From Nymphaea colorata (Eukaryota; Streptophyta; Magnoliopsida; Nymphaeales; Nymphaeaceae), in NCBI RefSeq assembly GCF_008831285.2, contig NC_045151.1:12450571-12514570 (forward strand): a DNA stretch of 64,000 bases. Direction: 5' to 3'. The translations under genes were made by a program, and so were the position numbers. Positions 25,047 to 39,893 of the stretch are shown piece after piece (position 1 is the stretch's first letter; each line of letters begins with the position of its first letter). Under the pieces are notes generated by a model. The model ran no database searches. It was not told the DNA's origin and saw only the letters and a list, made by a program, of their open reading frames with translations.

Positions 25047-28000
25047 GGTTGAAAAGCAAGGCCACTTTAAACAAAGAAAGCAGCTCTCCCAACCACCTAC
25101 ACTGCGTGTCAGATTCTCCCCCACAAAATAATAGAAAATGAGCAGATAATTCAAATGTTGGACGCATTCCATACGGCCTAATTTAGCCCCGTCGCGGTCG
25201 ATACTCAAATCCTTCTGAATCATTGCGGTGAGGGCTGATACGATCATACGATCCACATAGTAGTCACACCCTTTTTCAAATCTTCAACGTAAGTGGAACC
25301 GAAGAGGGTGGAAGAAGTTACTTGCGAAAGTTTGGGCTTCATGGCCTCCAGGGCCATAACAGAAACGGGCAGGCTAGAGCCTTAGAGCCATGTCCTTAGT
25401 TTAAAATCCAGCAGCTATGTGTAAGGCGGTAGCTCTTACGTGCAAGGTCACCGCTTGATACTGTCGCAACTCTGGAGATGGAGTCTTCGGCTCTTGCCCG
25501 AATGATGGAATAACCATCTGACTCACCCGAAATATTTTAGTTTTACAACAATTTCCAGGGTGCCATAAGTTATGATCAAATATTAACTTATTGAATAGTT
25601 TTTATTTGTTTCACCAATGTGCAAATTGCTGGCTCTGCATGCGGAACTTCCTCGTTAATATATATATATATATATATATATAATATCATAAATAGCAACT
25701 TACAATATGAAAGTGTTTATATATGTATTAGGAGGCACAGATGAACAGATACAACACATCAGTGTGGCTGGCATCTTAAACATGCTTTGTAATGAACATT
25801 ATTTAAGAATATTTTAGATTAGCGGACATGTGAGAAGAATCTATCACCTGCCATTGATGATTGATCTCAACCAAGCTTCTTAATTATCTAATGGTTACCA
25901 TCTTCGAGATCTGTTTACCCCATCTAGGCCTTGTTTTTCCTTAGCGATCATCAACCTTCATGTGAAGGCAGTCTTTTTGTTCTTGTTTTGAGATTAATAC
26001 CTCTCGCTCACCCGGAAGTTGGATGTTGTTTAGTGGATATGCCACAGAAAAAAGGAAAAAGATGGATGGTAAGATTTTTAGGTCCAATCCTTTTCAAGGT
26101 ACTCATATGACGTCATATAAAAAAAGCTTTAGGTAGTGCTTGAATGACACTCAAAAACACCTTTTGGGATGTTATATATATATATAATATATATTCAAAA
26201 ACCTGGGTTTCTGAAAGAGATTGAATAACCTGGTCCGTTTCCCCCAAGTCATACACAAAAAAAAATGAGAGTTTTGGTTGCGGCATCCAAATACACAATT
26301 AAGAAAATGATTAAAAAACTGTTTTTTCACAAAATTGATTTTTTCAAAACAGTTTTTTATGAGGGTGTCATCCAAACAAGCTCGCCTCATTGTAACGTAG
26401 TGAAGGTGGAACACAGAGAATGCAATTGCCAAAGGAAAACATAAAACAAGTGGAATCTGATTAGTAACCAAATATAGGATTCTGTAAGAGACATTACTAA
26501 AACAAGTGGAATCTGATTAGTAACCAAATATAGGATTCTGTAAGAGACATTACTATAAGTATAATTAATGCCAAAGACATGCATATAGATATCTTTGACT
26601 CGGACGTCAGAACGTATTTGAAACATAAACCCATGCGATGGGTCTCAGATCAGTTTGAGCAGTTTGTAGCTCATAATTATCACCCTAATCAGTTAAGTAA
26701 TTGCTACAGTTATCTTTACGACAAAGAACTCTCATCCATAAATGTATCCTGTATGTTTATCTTCCTCTCTTTTAGAGATCCATTCTTTTCTCTTAAAATT
26801 AACATCCTCTTCAGTCATTTCTTATTTTTCCAGATATTTAACCATTATATATATTATATAAAAACTAAAATCCTCTAACTCGCTACCTGCAGCTTGATGC
26901 AATGCATAGGTATACGTGTGAGAGGTCACAACATCCAAATGAGTGTGGGTGCTTAGAAAAGGCCGAAGCCTCTCTTCTTTTCCTTATGTTCTCGAGGTTT
27001 AGGGCTGCTTTGAGACTTAAGTAGGAGACATGACATATGTCAACCAAATGTCACATACCTACCAATTAAAATCCATAGGAGTAGTACCCCACGAGAATCA
27101 AACTAACGATCAGACTTCCACCAGTCTTCCAGTCCAACCAGTTATGCTACGCCTCTAAGGCTACCACATCCTCCGTTGTGATGATCTTCATGATCCTTCA
27201 CGATCGCCCATCTTTATTGTTTGAAGGTTGCTGCCTTTCCCTAATAGAGGAAAAGAGAAAAACATAAATGTCTTGAGGGTGATGGAAAATTTGAAGGAGC
27301 ACGATGTAATGCACTTAGCGGAAACACTGGAATGCATGAAAGCTGCCTCCATTGAGGCCTCTGCAACTTTGCAAGCTCCCTTGATGACTTACATAGATGT
27401 GTTGAAGGGGAACCTAGCAGATTGGGGGTGAGGGCCTGAGTTGCTTGCACATAACAAAAATGGTTGTAAAGAGGATCACTGATAAACCCTAAATTTCAGG
27501 ACCTATCATTTGTAGGGATGTCAATAAATCCGTATAAAAAATAAAATATCAATAAACTTTAATTTGACATTCTATTGAGAATTCAGATTGGATTCAGAGT
27601 AAGAAATGACATCCAATCAGATTCAGTTTAGATTTTTGTCTATAAGAAAGGGTTTTGGAAATTATCTTATAAAATTAAGTGGATATTTATAAGTTTTCAG
27701 ATATAATATAGTTTTTTGATGCATTCATTTCTACTTCCACCTCCATCAGCCATGTCTCCCCGGCGCCTCTTAACGGTTACTATCACGCCACCTTCATGCA
27801 TGAGGTTCGTCACTCACCTCTGCAACTACTAGCTGCAGATACGATCATCTTCTCTTCACCACTGCCGCCATCTGCTGCCACTAATTTCTACCTCCTTCGT
27901 TTCACCATTGGCATCATTTTCCTTTTATATAACCACGGTCATCAATTGCCACGATCATCAGCTTGTGACCAGAGGAGTTTTTTTTTTTTTTTTCTGCTGC

Positions 28001-31000
28001 TATTTTATCCCTTGTTTAACTGTTTTGAATCATTATGCAGGAAAGATGTATGGATCCCACATGGCATGCTTTTGTTGTTATAGCAAAAGGTCTACACTAG
28101 AATTCATGGTCCGTCAAAACAAAGATATTACAGATCGGACTTAATTAGATCCACGTTAAGATCCACATTTTACTCTTCTATACCGCTAGTAAATGATTTG
28201 AATTAAGAAAAAGAAGAAGAAGATTCTAATCCTAAGGCAATCAATCCACCTATTGAGCTTATATTGGCCTAAAGCCTTGATTTACACATGTTGAGAATGA
28301 ACCAACCCATAACTTTGAGTGAGTAGGAGAGGTATCTTATCTTATTGTTTGACTCAGAACCAGCCCGACCCTTCCCCCATCTCCTTAAGATACTAGATCT
28401 ATTTTCGGAACTTATATATTGGTGTCACCCCCTTTTGTCACATAGAGAGTTAACACTACAAAAAGTTGAAATAAAAATTTGCTGCTTACAAACATCTGCT
28501 CTGTCTATTGTGCAAACCCCCTTGGTGATGAACCAAACCCACATATACTTACGATTAATTAAACAATATCAAATCAAGAAGCTGCTTCAACATGAATTAA
28601 TTGATTATCAGTTCTGCTTGTAACACCGCACCCAAGCAGCAAACTGCATGCTAAAGAAAATCTCAAGATTTTTTTTTTAATGTTTAGGGAAACCGCCTTC
28701 GACATAAAACTCCTGAGGTTATACCCTTATACCTTTAGGGTTTAGCATTCCTTCAGTGCCTATATACACTTACAGTATATCATTTAACTCAAGTGTCGCA
28801 CTTGCCACCTTTTGTAGCTTAGAAAAATATACTAGAATGTGACAACAACCACATAAGTTAAACCTCAAATCCTTTTAAGTGTTAACCGCCTTACTGCACA
28901 ATTACGCTATGCCCGACAAATCTTAAAAGTTTATGAACGAGTTAAGTCCATTTAATTTCGATGAATTATTGGAGAGAGAGTTTTCTTCAGCTACATATAT
29001 ACAGAGTGAGCCAAGCTTTGAAAAGGACGTTACCGGTTGTGCCTTTCACCTTGAAAACTATCTCCCAATAATTCTGTTGCAAAAGATTGTTCCTGAGGAA
29101 ATATTCTTATCAACTCAGCAGCAGCCCAATCAGAAACACACACATGCACAAATGCCGATAGATGTGAAATATATTGTTAAAATCATACAATTAAAACACT
29201 TCAATGGAGATACGACAGCTCGAAGATCAAAACGTAGAGGTGACGTCGAACTTACATAGATATATTTTTGCCACCATTCGTTACGCTTTTCAAGTCGAAT
29301 ATGATAGGAGCTGCACTCACGATCATTCATCCTAGTGCTTCAAGTTCGCCACACACTTCTTTGGAAGTATAGAGAATCGATATTGGTTTTAGAAAACAGG
29401 CACATCTTGGGAGACCAGATATACTCTTTAACATTTTTTTTTTTAATTAAACAACTGTATTATTGTGTTCTGCTGTAAAACTTTGATGACCAATGCACAA
29501 AAGTCATGCATGCTTCTTTTTTGTTCTACATACAAGGGTGGAAACGTACATATATATATATATATAACGTTAAGCATATAATTAACAAATTTTCAATTGA
29601 TCATAAAGCTAGGTCTAGGTCCGTGAACTGTTACGTAATATTAAGAGTAATTGGTAGGTCTCAGACCACTGGGTTAGAGACAAAAACAAATGTAACGATA
29701 GAAGTGTTTCGTTTTTTTTATCTAACCTTACACATAATTATACATGTGATCTTAAGAATAAGTTGGAGAGAAACATATATTAAGTTAATCATTTTTTTAA
29801 TTTTATTGTACTTTTATAATAAACAAATCTATATAACATCAAAATTTTGATCATGAAGAAATCCTCATTTTCGTACAAACAACTTAAATTAAAGCATGTT
29901 TTATATCGAGTTAGCTTTTATGAACATATTAAGATGTTTTTATTTTGTTTAAAATATTTTTTAGCCAAAAATTAAAGGGTCTGATTTTTTTCCCCATGAC
30001 CTAACGTGTTGAGATTTAACAATTTCTCATAACAATAATTTTAGAAATCAATATACAATGTAAATTTCATGTAAAGCCTTAGAATTGACGCATGTGAAAA
30101 AAAAAGTTTTTTTTTAATGAATTTGTTAACTTTTTATTTGTGGAAGTTATATCCACAACGTATGGTGTAGAAAAATGACCCAAAACGTGTTAAAATTAAT
30201 AATGGGGTGTGTCAGACGTGAGTGTGTGTGGCTGACGCAATCAGGCCCCAGTCAGGACGTCCAAATTAGTGTATATTGAAACACAAAAAAAAAAAAAAAA
30301 TCTCGTGTGACGATAGATTTATAGAATATCTTTTGAATGCAAAAGTCACTATATTTCTTGTGAGTGGCAGCTTTTATTTTCTTAACTATCTGTCAACAAT
30401 GAAGATTCTTTGGATTTGAATTGTTACAATATATATATATATATGTCCGGACATACAAAAAGTAAATATGAGAAACAAATCATGAGATAAATATGAGCAA
30501 AGAACTCAGTCTTGTTAGAAGCTTCTCAGTTGGTAGCTTGATCTTCAATCCATGACAAGCGCAAAGATTTCAATTTTCATTTCCTGTCTGGCCTTTAAGT
30601 GGAGAGTCCTTCAGTTGATGCCATCCAACCATTTACAAGGGGCATGGTGAGAACAAAACAAAGGGCAAAACTGTCGACAAACCAATTGTCTTAAATCCTA
30701 AAGTTATTCGAAAGTTGGTTCCTTTGGGTTTAGTTAGTTTTGCGGACGCAAGAATCATGTGCGCGGGGGGAAAGGTTACTATTCGAGTTGGAAGACCTTT
30801 ATTAGAATTCTCTTGTTAAAAAGCGGTCAAGTCACGAATATCTAGCTGGAATGTTTTCGAAGATGTTGTTACATTGTTGGGGGCGCGTACCGGACGGGTT
30901 TTTGGATACTTACCAAACCCCGGCCATAAATAAAGCCTCGAATTGGTCAGACTCAACCAGATAACATCTATAGTATAATAATTATATTTATCATATTTTT

Positions 31001-31440
31001 ATACATTTTTAAGTATAAATATTATATTTATATAATATAAATGTTTATTAATTTTTTTTTATTGAAATGGAGCTTGATCCCTACCCCTAATTAGAGTACT
31101 CCAACATGAGATTGATCACCCCAATGTTGTGTTTTGAAACTCCCAATGGTAGAGATACTCTTTATAGCCAAAATAATTTTTTTTTTCTCTGGAGGAAAAA
31201 AGAATGCACTTTAAAAGATCGTGGCGTGGGCAGAAGAGGTTTGAAGGCCTCCCTCGATTCTGTTTGTTTTTGTTTTTAGGGTTTCGATCCACAACTTGAA
31301 GGAGTGAGTGGACCCAACCCATCAGAATCCAAACAAAAATGTTACCATCTACGACCCCTGCTTTGACCAGCTATATTCCGCATTCCGTTCCTTCAAGCAA
31401 ATTCTGTGTGTACTTGGAACCTACAGGAAATGCTGAATTT
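25047..31440. other. Long intergenic stretch, no gene recognised
   Basis: Over 6 kb with only short open frames and no family match that I can support. Contents seen are (TA)n tracts near 25658-25682 and 26175-26195, a 56-bp exact tandem duplication at 26443-26554, a hAT-like left end TAGGGATGTCAATAAATCCG at about 27516 with no clear right end, and a poly-T run near 27979. The end nearest 31440 grades into the GC-richer membralin promoter. Confidence 0.45.
26443..26554. repeat. 56-bp tandem duplication, two copies
   Basis: The 56-base block starting AAAACAAGTGGAATCTG at 26443 is repeated without change from 26499. The perfect identity implies a recent event. Confidence 0.93.
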
Positions 31441-31956
31441 GGATACAAGGAAACGGAAAGGGGGGGTGGGTTGATTGGACCTTGATTTCGGTGGTTCGGA
31501 CTACGGACGGAGGAAAGGCGTCCGGACGATCATCTTTTGAGATCCACCGTGAGAACATAAGCTTCTCTCGCACGGGAAGAAACCTCCGCGAACAGGATAA
31601 AAATTCGCATTCGTGGCGTCGTCGAGATATGCTCGCTGGATGCCAAGGACGGGAAATCAAAACCTAGAAATTCCAGGAATTTCCCGGAAAATTCGAACTA
31701 ACTTTCCGTCCTTCCCCTTCAATTCACGGTGCCCGTCGTCTAGATTGCGAAGGATTTCGTTCACCCTCCCACTCGTAAATCCGAAGAACTCGACATCTTC
31801 TCACCGTCTTTCCGTCCGATTTCGCACGTTTCTTCGCTTTCCTTAGCGGGGTTGTCTTTCCCTCGTTATTCTCTCTCTGGTTAAGGATTGGATTCCGCCT
31901 GTGTTGGTTTGCGTTGGGGAGGAGAACTTGGGGTGTCGGAGCGGCCGCAGGGGGAG
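31441..31956 (+). promoter_or_regulatory. GC-rich promoter and 5' leader of the membralin-like gene
   Basis: This stretch is clearly richer in CpG and in CT-rich blocks than the surrounding AT-rich DNA, as expected just upstream of a housekeeping plant gene. I see no convincing TATA box. An upstream in-frame ATG at 31888 would add 23 residues, but the family start at 31957 is preferred. Confidence 0.5.
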
Positions 31957-33405
31957 ATGGACCCCGAGCAGACGTACCTCCGCGTCCACGCTCGGCTGTC
32001 CGGGATGCTGTCGCAGTTGCTTACTCCTCGCATCAGGACCGCGTTGGAGTATGCCTATCTTGTCATTGCAATAGCCTTGTTCTGCCTGTTGGTGGTCATG
32101 CACACCAATTTCGTCGCGCAGGTTGGTCTTTCAGAATCTCTTGTGCTTCCAGTTGTGAATGAATTGGTTCTACTGTTGATAGCGTAGTTTCTTCAGATTA
32201 TGTTTTCCAGTTTTTCTGGTCAAATCGCTTCATTTCGTATTTTGGGTTTTGAATTTCAGTATCTACGGATATTTCAACTTATCATTTCATTGTGGGTGTG
32301 ACGAATTGTTCATAGTGTTCCTGTTTTATTAGTGGGTTGTGTGTTGGTGGTGGCACCAAGTGGGGAATTGGACACATGTATAGTATGTTTGTAATTAAGT
32401 TGCCGTTTTGAGGTGCCTTACGGAGTCCTGTACTCTTCTACTTCTTGGCTGGCCTCTTGTCATTTTTCGATTAGCTGTTAGTGGGTTCTTGATTGCGTGG
32501 TTGTGTTTGTGTAGATTCCTGAAGCCTTTAGTGTATCTAGTATTTCATTCTTCAATGTCAGTTTATGCTGCTATGCCTTTGATTTTCAATAATCTTCTTG
32601 TTGCAATCTTTTTCCGCTTAGCCCTTCAAAGTGCCTTCTGTTTTTCGAGGTAAAAAAAGCGTACTGTTACTTTTCTTACCTGGTGGCGTTTGAAGGGCCT
32701 AGCTGTGTGTTTGAAGGGTCTAGCTGTCTATGTTGCCACCTTGGAATTATCTTAGACTCTTAGTACATAAGGTGCATAACCTCAATTTTGGTAAGGGTCC
32801 TGAATATGAGGGACTTCATAAACTTATGAAATGTCGATACAGTATATACTTTGTGTTTTGTGCATGTGCATGTGCGTGAGTGCACATATGTACACGCACC
32901 ATATCAAATGATCAATGTTATAAAAGCCACTGGGAAATGTATTGCGAGGGCAAGTGATGCTGGTGTAGTCGCATCATACATACTGATTGATATTCTACAG
33001 TCCATCTAATAAGTCGGAAACATAAAAAGGCTCCAAAAAGTTTAAAGAAGGAAAACATATCAATAATTGAATTGAACATACGAGTGCATTACTATAAGAC
33101 AGTTAGGCATCAAGAGAACTAATATTTTATTATTAATATGCAACTCATGTTACAATATGAGTCTATGACATATCTTTCTGTTGACTGATATGGATTTGTA
33201 TGACCCAATAATTGTTTCCTAACAACACAAAATGACAAAACTGTATCAGCCTGGCGTCTGCGAGTCTGCAATACATCATATTGTGTGGTATGGTATGATG
33301 TGATACTGACACACTGCTTCATGTATGAATAATTCAATATAATTTGACATTGCAAGAAATCAGAATAACAATGGAACAAAGACAGATCTAAGGAAAAGAA
33401 ATTGC

Positions 33406-33466
<61 letters not shown>

Positions 33467-36400
33467 ACAAATAAAAGATCAGGATGGCATCTTCTTAGTT
33501 TTCTGTGTTGGTGATACTATTCTTCTCCTTTTGCGCAAAGGAATCCTTTATAGGTGTTGGAAGTCATGGAAGTTCACCTGATTATTTATCTTTCACTGTA
33601 ATGCCTGAAAATTCACATGCTGTCAAGACTTGAATCTTGTTAATCTAAATCATCATCATGAATCTTGTACTGGTGATATTCTCCACAAGAAATATGTTCA
33701 GAAAGTGAGTTCTTCCATGAAAAATTCTAGCAAAATCGCACCAAGCTAAAAGGCATAGATATCTGATGAGGGGTCCTCTTGGGGAGAAGGAGAAAGATCC
33801 TTCGTTTTCCAAACTTCACACCCTGTGTTACACAAAACCATTGTCACAGTTATCAGCGATATTTTCAAAATGTTGGGGTAATATTGCCAAAAATAAATGG
33901 AACAATACAAAGGTAATTTATTGTGATATATCAATAAAATGAGTTCTTTTTCAAAGGGCCAAATTTTAATATATTTTGACTTTTTTTTGGTTTGTTTTAA
34001 CATTTTAATAACTATTTTCAATTTTATCAATGCTTTGTAAGAAAAATTAGTAAAACCTCAAATTTCATATTGTATTCTATACATGTTTTTGATTTTTTTG
34101 AATCCTTGAGAATTTCCCAAGATAAACAAATTTGCCAAATAATACCCTAAATAAACCTCACGTTCCTTGAAAGCTAGTGGAAAACCCAAGAACAGTACTT
34201 CTGACTGTGGTTTTCAACATTTAACATCTTTGAAAGTTTTACTGAAATATAAAAGAGACAACTTTCCCATTTATATTGTGTATTTACCAAGATTTTAAAA
34301 TTTTTGAAACATATGCTACATGTTTTATTTGGCATGTTGTTACCTTTGGAATTTATTTTGATGAATGGATATATTGCATTTTTTTTTTTTGATAAAATTC
34401 AAAAAGATGTGAATGTTTGCTTTTTCAACTTTGGATAGTGTTAGGTGTTAGGATCTCCTGATTATGACATCCAGTGCTTATCTTCATGTACCCCAGTTTC
34501 TGCTGATTTTCAAGTAACAGCTCATTTTCCTGCTATATGACTCTTCTATCCATAAATTTATCACACTTTTGTTTGTGGAAAAATTTGGTACTCACATAAG
34601 TAGTCTCTTGCGCTTCCTGTACTATTTCCATCTTGCTGCAACCTCTTATCTCCTTTAATGAATTGATTTTGTATATATTTTTTAATGGTTCTTGTGTAGC
34701 CTGGTTGCTCGAGTGAATTCTCTGGAAGCGATATAACAGAAGCACATCTTGTACAGATTAAGGTGAGTTAATTGACATCTAATTATTGCCTCTAAGTTTG
34801 TATACTAATGTTGCCTTATAGGCATGTTTAGATCAACTCGGAATGCATTCCACTGGCTCATCCCCTGCTTGGTTTTGATACCATTTTTCATTTAATTAAA
34901 GAATCTTGCATGATAGGAACATTCTGACCTTGCTGAAAGGCCTTCCTCTATCTGCAAGCCTGCAAGGACTATTTGGAAACTCTGGAGGGTGATCTATTAT
35001 TACTGGAAATGGTTTATTTAATTGATGCTTTATGAGTACACAGTTCTAAATTACTAATGATGAAGCTCAGTTGGTTTTTCCCTCTGATGAAACCTGCTGT
35101 GGTTCAGTTGAAGAAATTTTACTGCCAAAAGAGTGATAGAAGTTTCTCAAAGTGAGCTAGGGCAGAGCATTGATAAACTTGACAGGACTTCAGCCTGGAG
35201 TTGTGTTTGCATCCAAAATTTTTGGTAGAGCAAAAGCTTTATTTTTGAAGTCAAATTGGTGCTTGAGAAAGGGACCTGCCTGTTGGTATGAGGTCTGGCT
35301 GTTCCCGATGCCCTTATCGAGGGTAACCAGCCCAAGGACTAAGCTCTTTCTCAAATATTGAAGTTGTCTTTTATGAAAATCCTATATGCTTGTTTAGATC
35401 TTGGAAAAGTTGATTTAATTTTTGATTTGGAAACTTGATTTAACTTTGACTTGGAGACTTGATTTGATCAAATAAGCAGCTTGGGGATTATTAAGACTTG
35501 GATTTGATGTGAAAGATTTTGGGCACAAACCTAAGAGTTTTGATAATTCTCAACTTTACAAAGGCAAAATGTTCACCAAATTTCAACTTGTCGTGGGATT
35601 CAATGCTAGAAAAGCTTGGTTTTTGGTTTAATTCATTGGAAGATCTTGATCAATATTTCATGAAAAGCCTTTCGGGTAATGCTTGTAATCTTGATTTTGA
35701 GAGAGAGAGAGCTTGAAAATAATTTTGACTGGTCAAAATTATAGAAAAGAGATCGGCCTTAGCTTTTGAAATTGACATCAAAAGCTGGGAAATTGTGTGT
35801 TTGAACTTTGGAAACCACTTGGCTAAAATCGTTGAGGTCTGTGTATTCTTTTAGAATCTCAGAAGGGATCAAAACTTTGCTATACCACGACTTCGACCAG
35901 AGATATAGCTTAGGATTGTCCTCCATAAATCGTTAAAGAATTGTGCATAAGTGTCATTTCATAAGTATCTGTGCACGTGCATGGTATGCAAATTTTATAT
36001 GTATGTGTTCAAGCTTCTCTTTCTCCTGTCTAGAACACATTCAATTGGATCTCTCATTCTTTGCATCATGAGACTTAAACGAAAGGGAAAGCGAGATCTA
36101 AGGTGGGGGTCATCCCATAGATTTAACTCTTGATGTAGAGCATCATGGGCCAATTATCTAGGGATAATTCTTTGGCTTGTGAGAAATGGTTTGAAAACTT
36201 GAACCATGACTCCAGGGAAAATTGAAATGCTTGTTTGCAAAGGGATTTGAAATCTCTTGGTCAACTATGAGACTCCATGGTTGTGAGTCTTGTTAGGAAG
36301 ATTGCTAGTGGGTTTTATCTCTTAATTTCATAAAAACTTAAAATTTTTTAGAGGTTCTTAATAAAACATCATGAGCTTTACCAAATTATAGTGAAATTTT

Positions 36401-39400
36401 CACATTTTTTTAGATGGACTTGGACTTTACAGACTTTCTATTCTTTTGTAAAACTTTAGTTTTGTCTAAACCTATTCTGAGGCTTATGGGCTAGATGAGC
36501 TTTTGTTAAGGTTTTGTTGATGTTGAGAATCTCAATACTTTTGGGTGGCTTTCATAAGTCCCTGAACAATTTGAAGATAACCTCAACCTTATAAAGTTTT
36601 GTAAGGCATGATTTTGAGGTTGCGGTCCAAAGTTGTGATTTTGGATTTTTTGCAAAATCTGGTTTCATGATTTTGGGAATGCTTGAACTTGTAAAATCTT
36701 GTTTTTCCAAATGTAAACTTTGAATTTTTGAGTGAAAATCACAATCTTGATTCTTGTGCCTTCATTTAGCCGGGTTTAATGAAGACTTTCTATAGCAGAT
36801 CTTGTAATCTCTTGCTTTTGTCAAATCTTGGGAGGCTTTTGGAATTCCTAATTAGAAAATCATGGTCGACACTTTTAGTTTTGTCGGGTTTATGTAAAAA
36901 CTTTCTTTGCTTGTTTCTTGACTGAACCATTGAGGATACCTATTTTGGAAGGTCTTCAAATGACATATAATTAGCTTAAAATCATGATTGCATAGAAGTT
37001 GCCTTGAATAATTTTAATTGCTTTAAAAGACTTCACAATTTAAGAGCTCTTGCATTGGGCGGGTCTCCTAAAACTAAATTCAGACACCTTGAGTAAATCA
37101 TGATTTTATCATTCTCACAAATTCTTGGTCCCAACAATTTTTGTTTAGGTGACTCTAAAAATCATAACACTCTTTAAAATTGTGGACTTAGCCCTGATGA
37201 GCTCTAGTTTTTAAACTGGTCATGGAGAGTCATGGCTCTTCCTTCGACTGGACCAGCTTTAAGATCTGGTTGTAATGTAGAGTCAGCCATGTCTCATATT
37301 TGGAAAATAGATTCCTCTTAAGGGAAACTTAGAGGAAGTGCAAAATAATGATTAAAAATTTAAAAGATAAACAAGATTTTGAAGGCAAACCAAGCAAATC
37401 TTCATTTTGGGCCTTCGTAGAGATGATTCCCATCTATTTTCTAAGATGGCATCCGTCTCTTAGGAGGCTGGTTTTGAGTGAGATAGGTGTCCATGATATT
37501 TATAAAAAAGTCCATTATCTATTTTTCCTGTTTTCTGGTTTTATGTCTTTGTGCATTTGTGTGTGCACATGCATGCATTGTCAAGGAAGGATTTTATGTA
37601 ACGTCAATTGATTTCTGCAGATAACAAGTGCTGGATTATGGTCCCAGAAAACATATGCTGACACGCCAAGGGACAATATTGAGCGAAGTTCAATGGACAA
37701 TTTTCAGATTCTAGATGTTGATACAGGTGGTTTTATGTCTTCATCGGCTAAATTTTGGCTAGGTTGGCTTGGGGCAGGAGCTAGGAAGGGTAAGGGCTTA
37801 TTGAAGTCTTGGAGGCACGATGTTTTTGAGCTACAAACCGAAAATGCAGCAGACAGTAGTGGTTCGAGGTCCTTATCAGATGGGGCAGAAATGAAGGTCA
37901 TTCCAGAGGCTGCACATGTTGGTATGTCTCCAAAAGAGTCATTTAGAGCTGCCGTTATTCATTTTTGGAGGAAGTGGCATGGGCATTGCTCTTCGTTGTG
38001 GACAAAGACAAAGTACATATGCATCAACGTTGATCAATTATGGGTGAGTTTCGTGAGTGAATCCCATTTCCATTGCTTGAAGTCAAGTTCTTTTCCTGTT
38101 TCTATTACATAAAAAATTTATCTGCTGTTTCTATTAGCTAAAAACATTTATGACTTAAATACCAACGTAAATAATCTGTTTTTATGTTTTCACTATATAA
38201 ATATCTGTGTTTGAGAATTAATATTTGATTTACAGAAAATGGCTGAACGGAAGATGCTTCTGCATGTTCTATGATGGTTTCATGTGGAATTCTAATAATA
38301 GAAATTATTAATTCAATTGCATTTGTGACTTTAAAACATCACAAAGATATTCTGTTGTTACCTTTCCATTACATAAGCATCTGTTTTTGAGAATTAATAT
38401 TTGATTTACAGAAAAAGGCTGAATGGAAGATGCTTCTGGATGTTCCAAGATGGTTTCGTACATTGCACTTCAAAAGACCTGATATCTTAATAGGTATCTT
38501 GTGCCAAGTTTTTTTGATTCAGTCTCTTATGTTTTTGGAAAATACTTCATTGCTTGGTTGTGCATGTGAAAGAAAATGTGCTTGTGGATCAACATATGCA
38601 TACCTGTACGCATGTGCATGCATACATGCACGACCCTGTTCCTGTTTTATACATGACGTGGTAACATGGTCAGCCGCATATTTGGTCTGACCAAGAAATT
38701 TGCAGGTTTCCATGGGAGGCTGCTGTTTTTTACATCTCTTGTCAGGGTCTTTTTAGGTTTATCATAGTTACCAAATTCCTTTGTTATAGACTCAAATGAG
38801 AACCACTGATGCTGTTAAGGAAAAAAATAGAATATGTAAGTTTGTAACATGGACTTTGTACTTGAAATATGGGAGTGAGCAATTATGGGCTGAAAAGATT
38901 AAGGGCTGAGAATGTAAATGGTGAAAAGAATGTGTGATTTTACTGAAGCTGAACATACGTGAACCTCATCCGACCGTAAGTTCGCCCTAATGGGTTCCAT
39001 GCTTTGATTGTTGAGTATTCCCAGTTGCTTGAAGACAAAATGTAAAGAAAGTTTAAGAACGGCCTTAATATGCAATAAGTGATGATATGATTGGAGAGGG
39101 ATGGAGAAAATAGATGCTGAAATCGATCTCTGAAACAGGTATATGGTACATCCTTAAATATTATGAAACCAATGTGAATGGTGGAGAAGCATCATGCTAT
39201 GCTGTATCCCAGTATAATTGTTGGAAACAGCTTCAACGTCCCCCCTGTGAAAGTTACTTCGACAAATTACCAGTAAATTAGTAGAAGAAATGATCACTAG
39301 TTTTTGAACCATAAAGTAGGCAAAGATTCTTTCCTCTGCACAATTGGCAACCGTGTGAGCATTAGCTCGCCTTCAAATGTTTATGCCACATATCATGTTC

Positions 39401-39715
39401 CTAATATATGGTTAGGCATGCATATTGAAGAAGGATGGAATGACAAGGATAAAGAAAAAAGCTTAAGGTTATTCTGTATGGAAGTAAATTTTTAGACTGT
39501 CCTTGATCATATACCTCTCTCTCTCTCTCTATGTATATTTGTATTGATACACACACACTCACACACACACACACACAAAGAGGGAGGAGCTGAAATCCCC
39601 TGGCCATCTTGAGCTCTGTCCAATCAAGGCTGCTCGATGCAATACAACAAGCAGGTGTGATTAAACACATTGCCCGATGCAGTGCTGTGTGAGGCTAAAG
39701 GATTGAAATCCACAA

Positions 39716-39761
<46 letters not shown>

Positions 39762-39858
39762 GTTCCTCTGCTATGTTGTATGGACACAGAGATATGGGTG
39801 TCGGTGTTGGACATGGGTACAAGTGTCGGATACGTTAAAAAATTAGGCACTTGGACAC

Positions 39859-39893
<35 letters not shown>

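Noticed and set aside
27228-27431. A 67-codon plus-strand open frame beginning MLPFPNRGKEKN
   Set aside because: It reads like a fragment of real coding sequence, but I recognise no domain, there are no neighbouring exons, and the length is within chance expectation.
31888-31956. Upstream in-frame ATG adding 23 residues to the membralin-like protein
   Set aside because: Family members start at the MDPEQT methionine (31957), and the added residues look like translated 5' leader.
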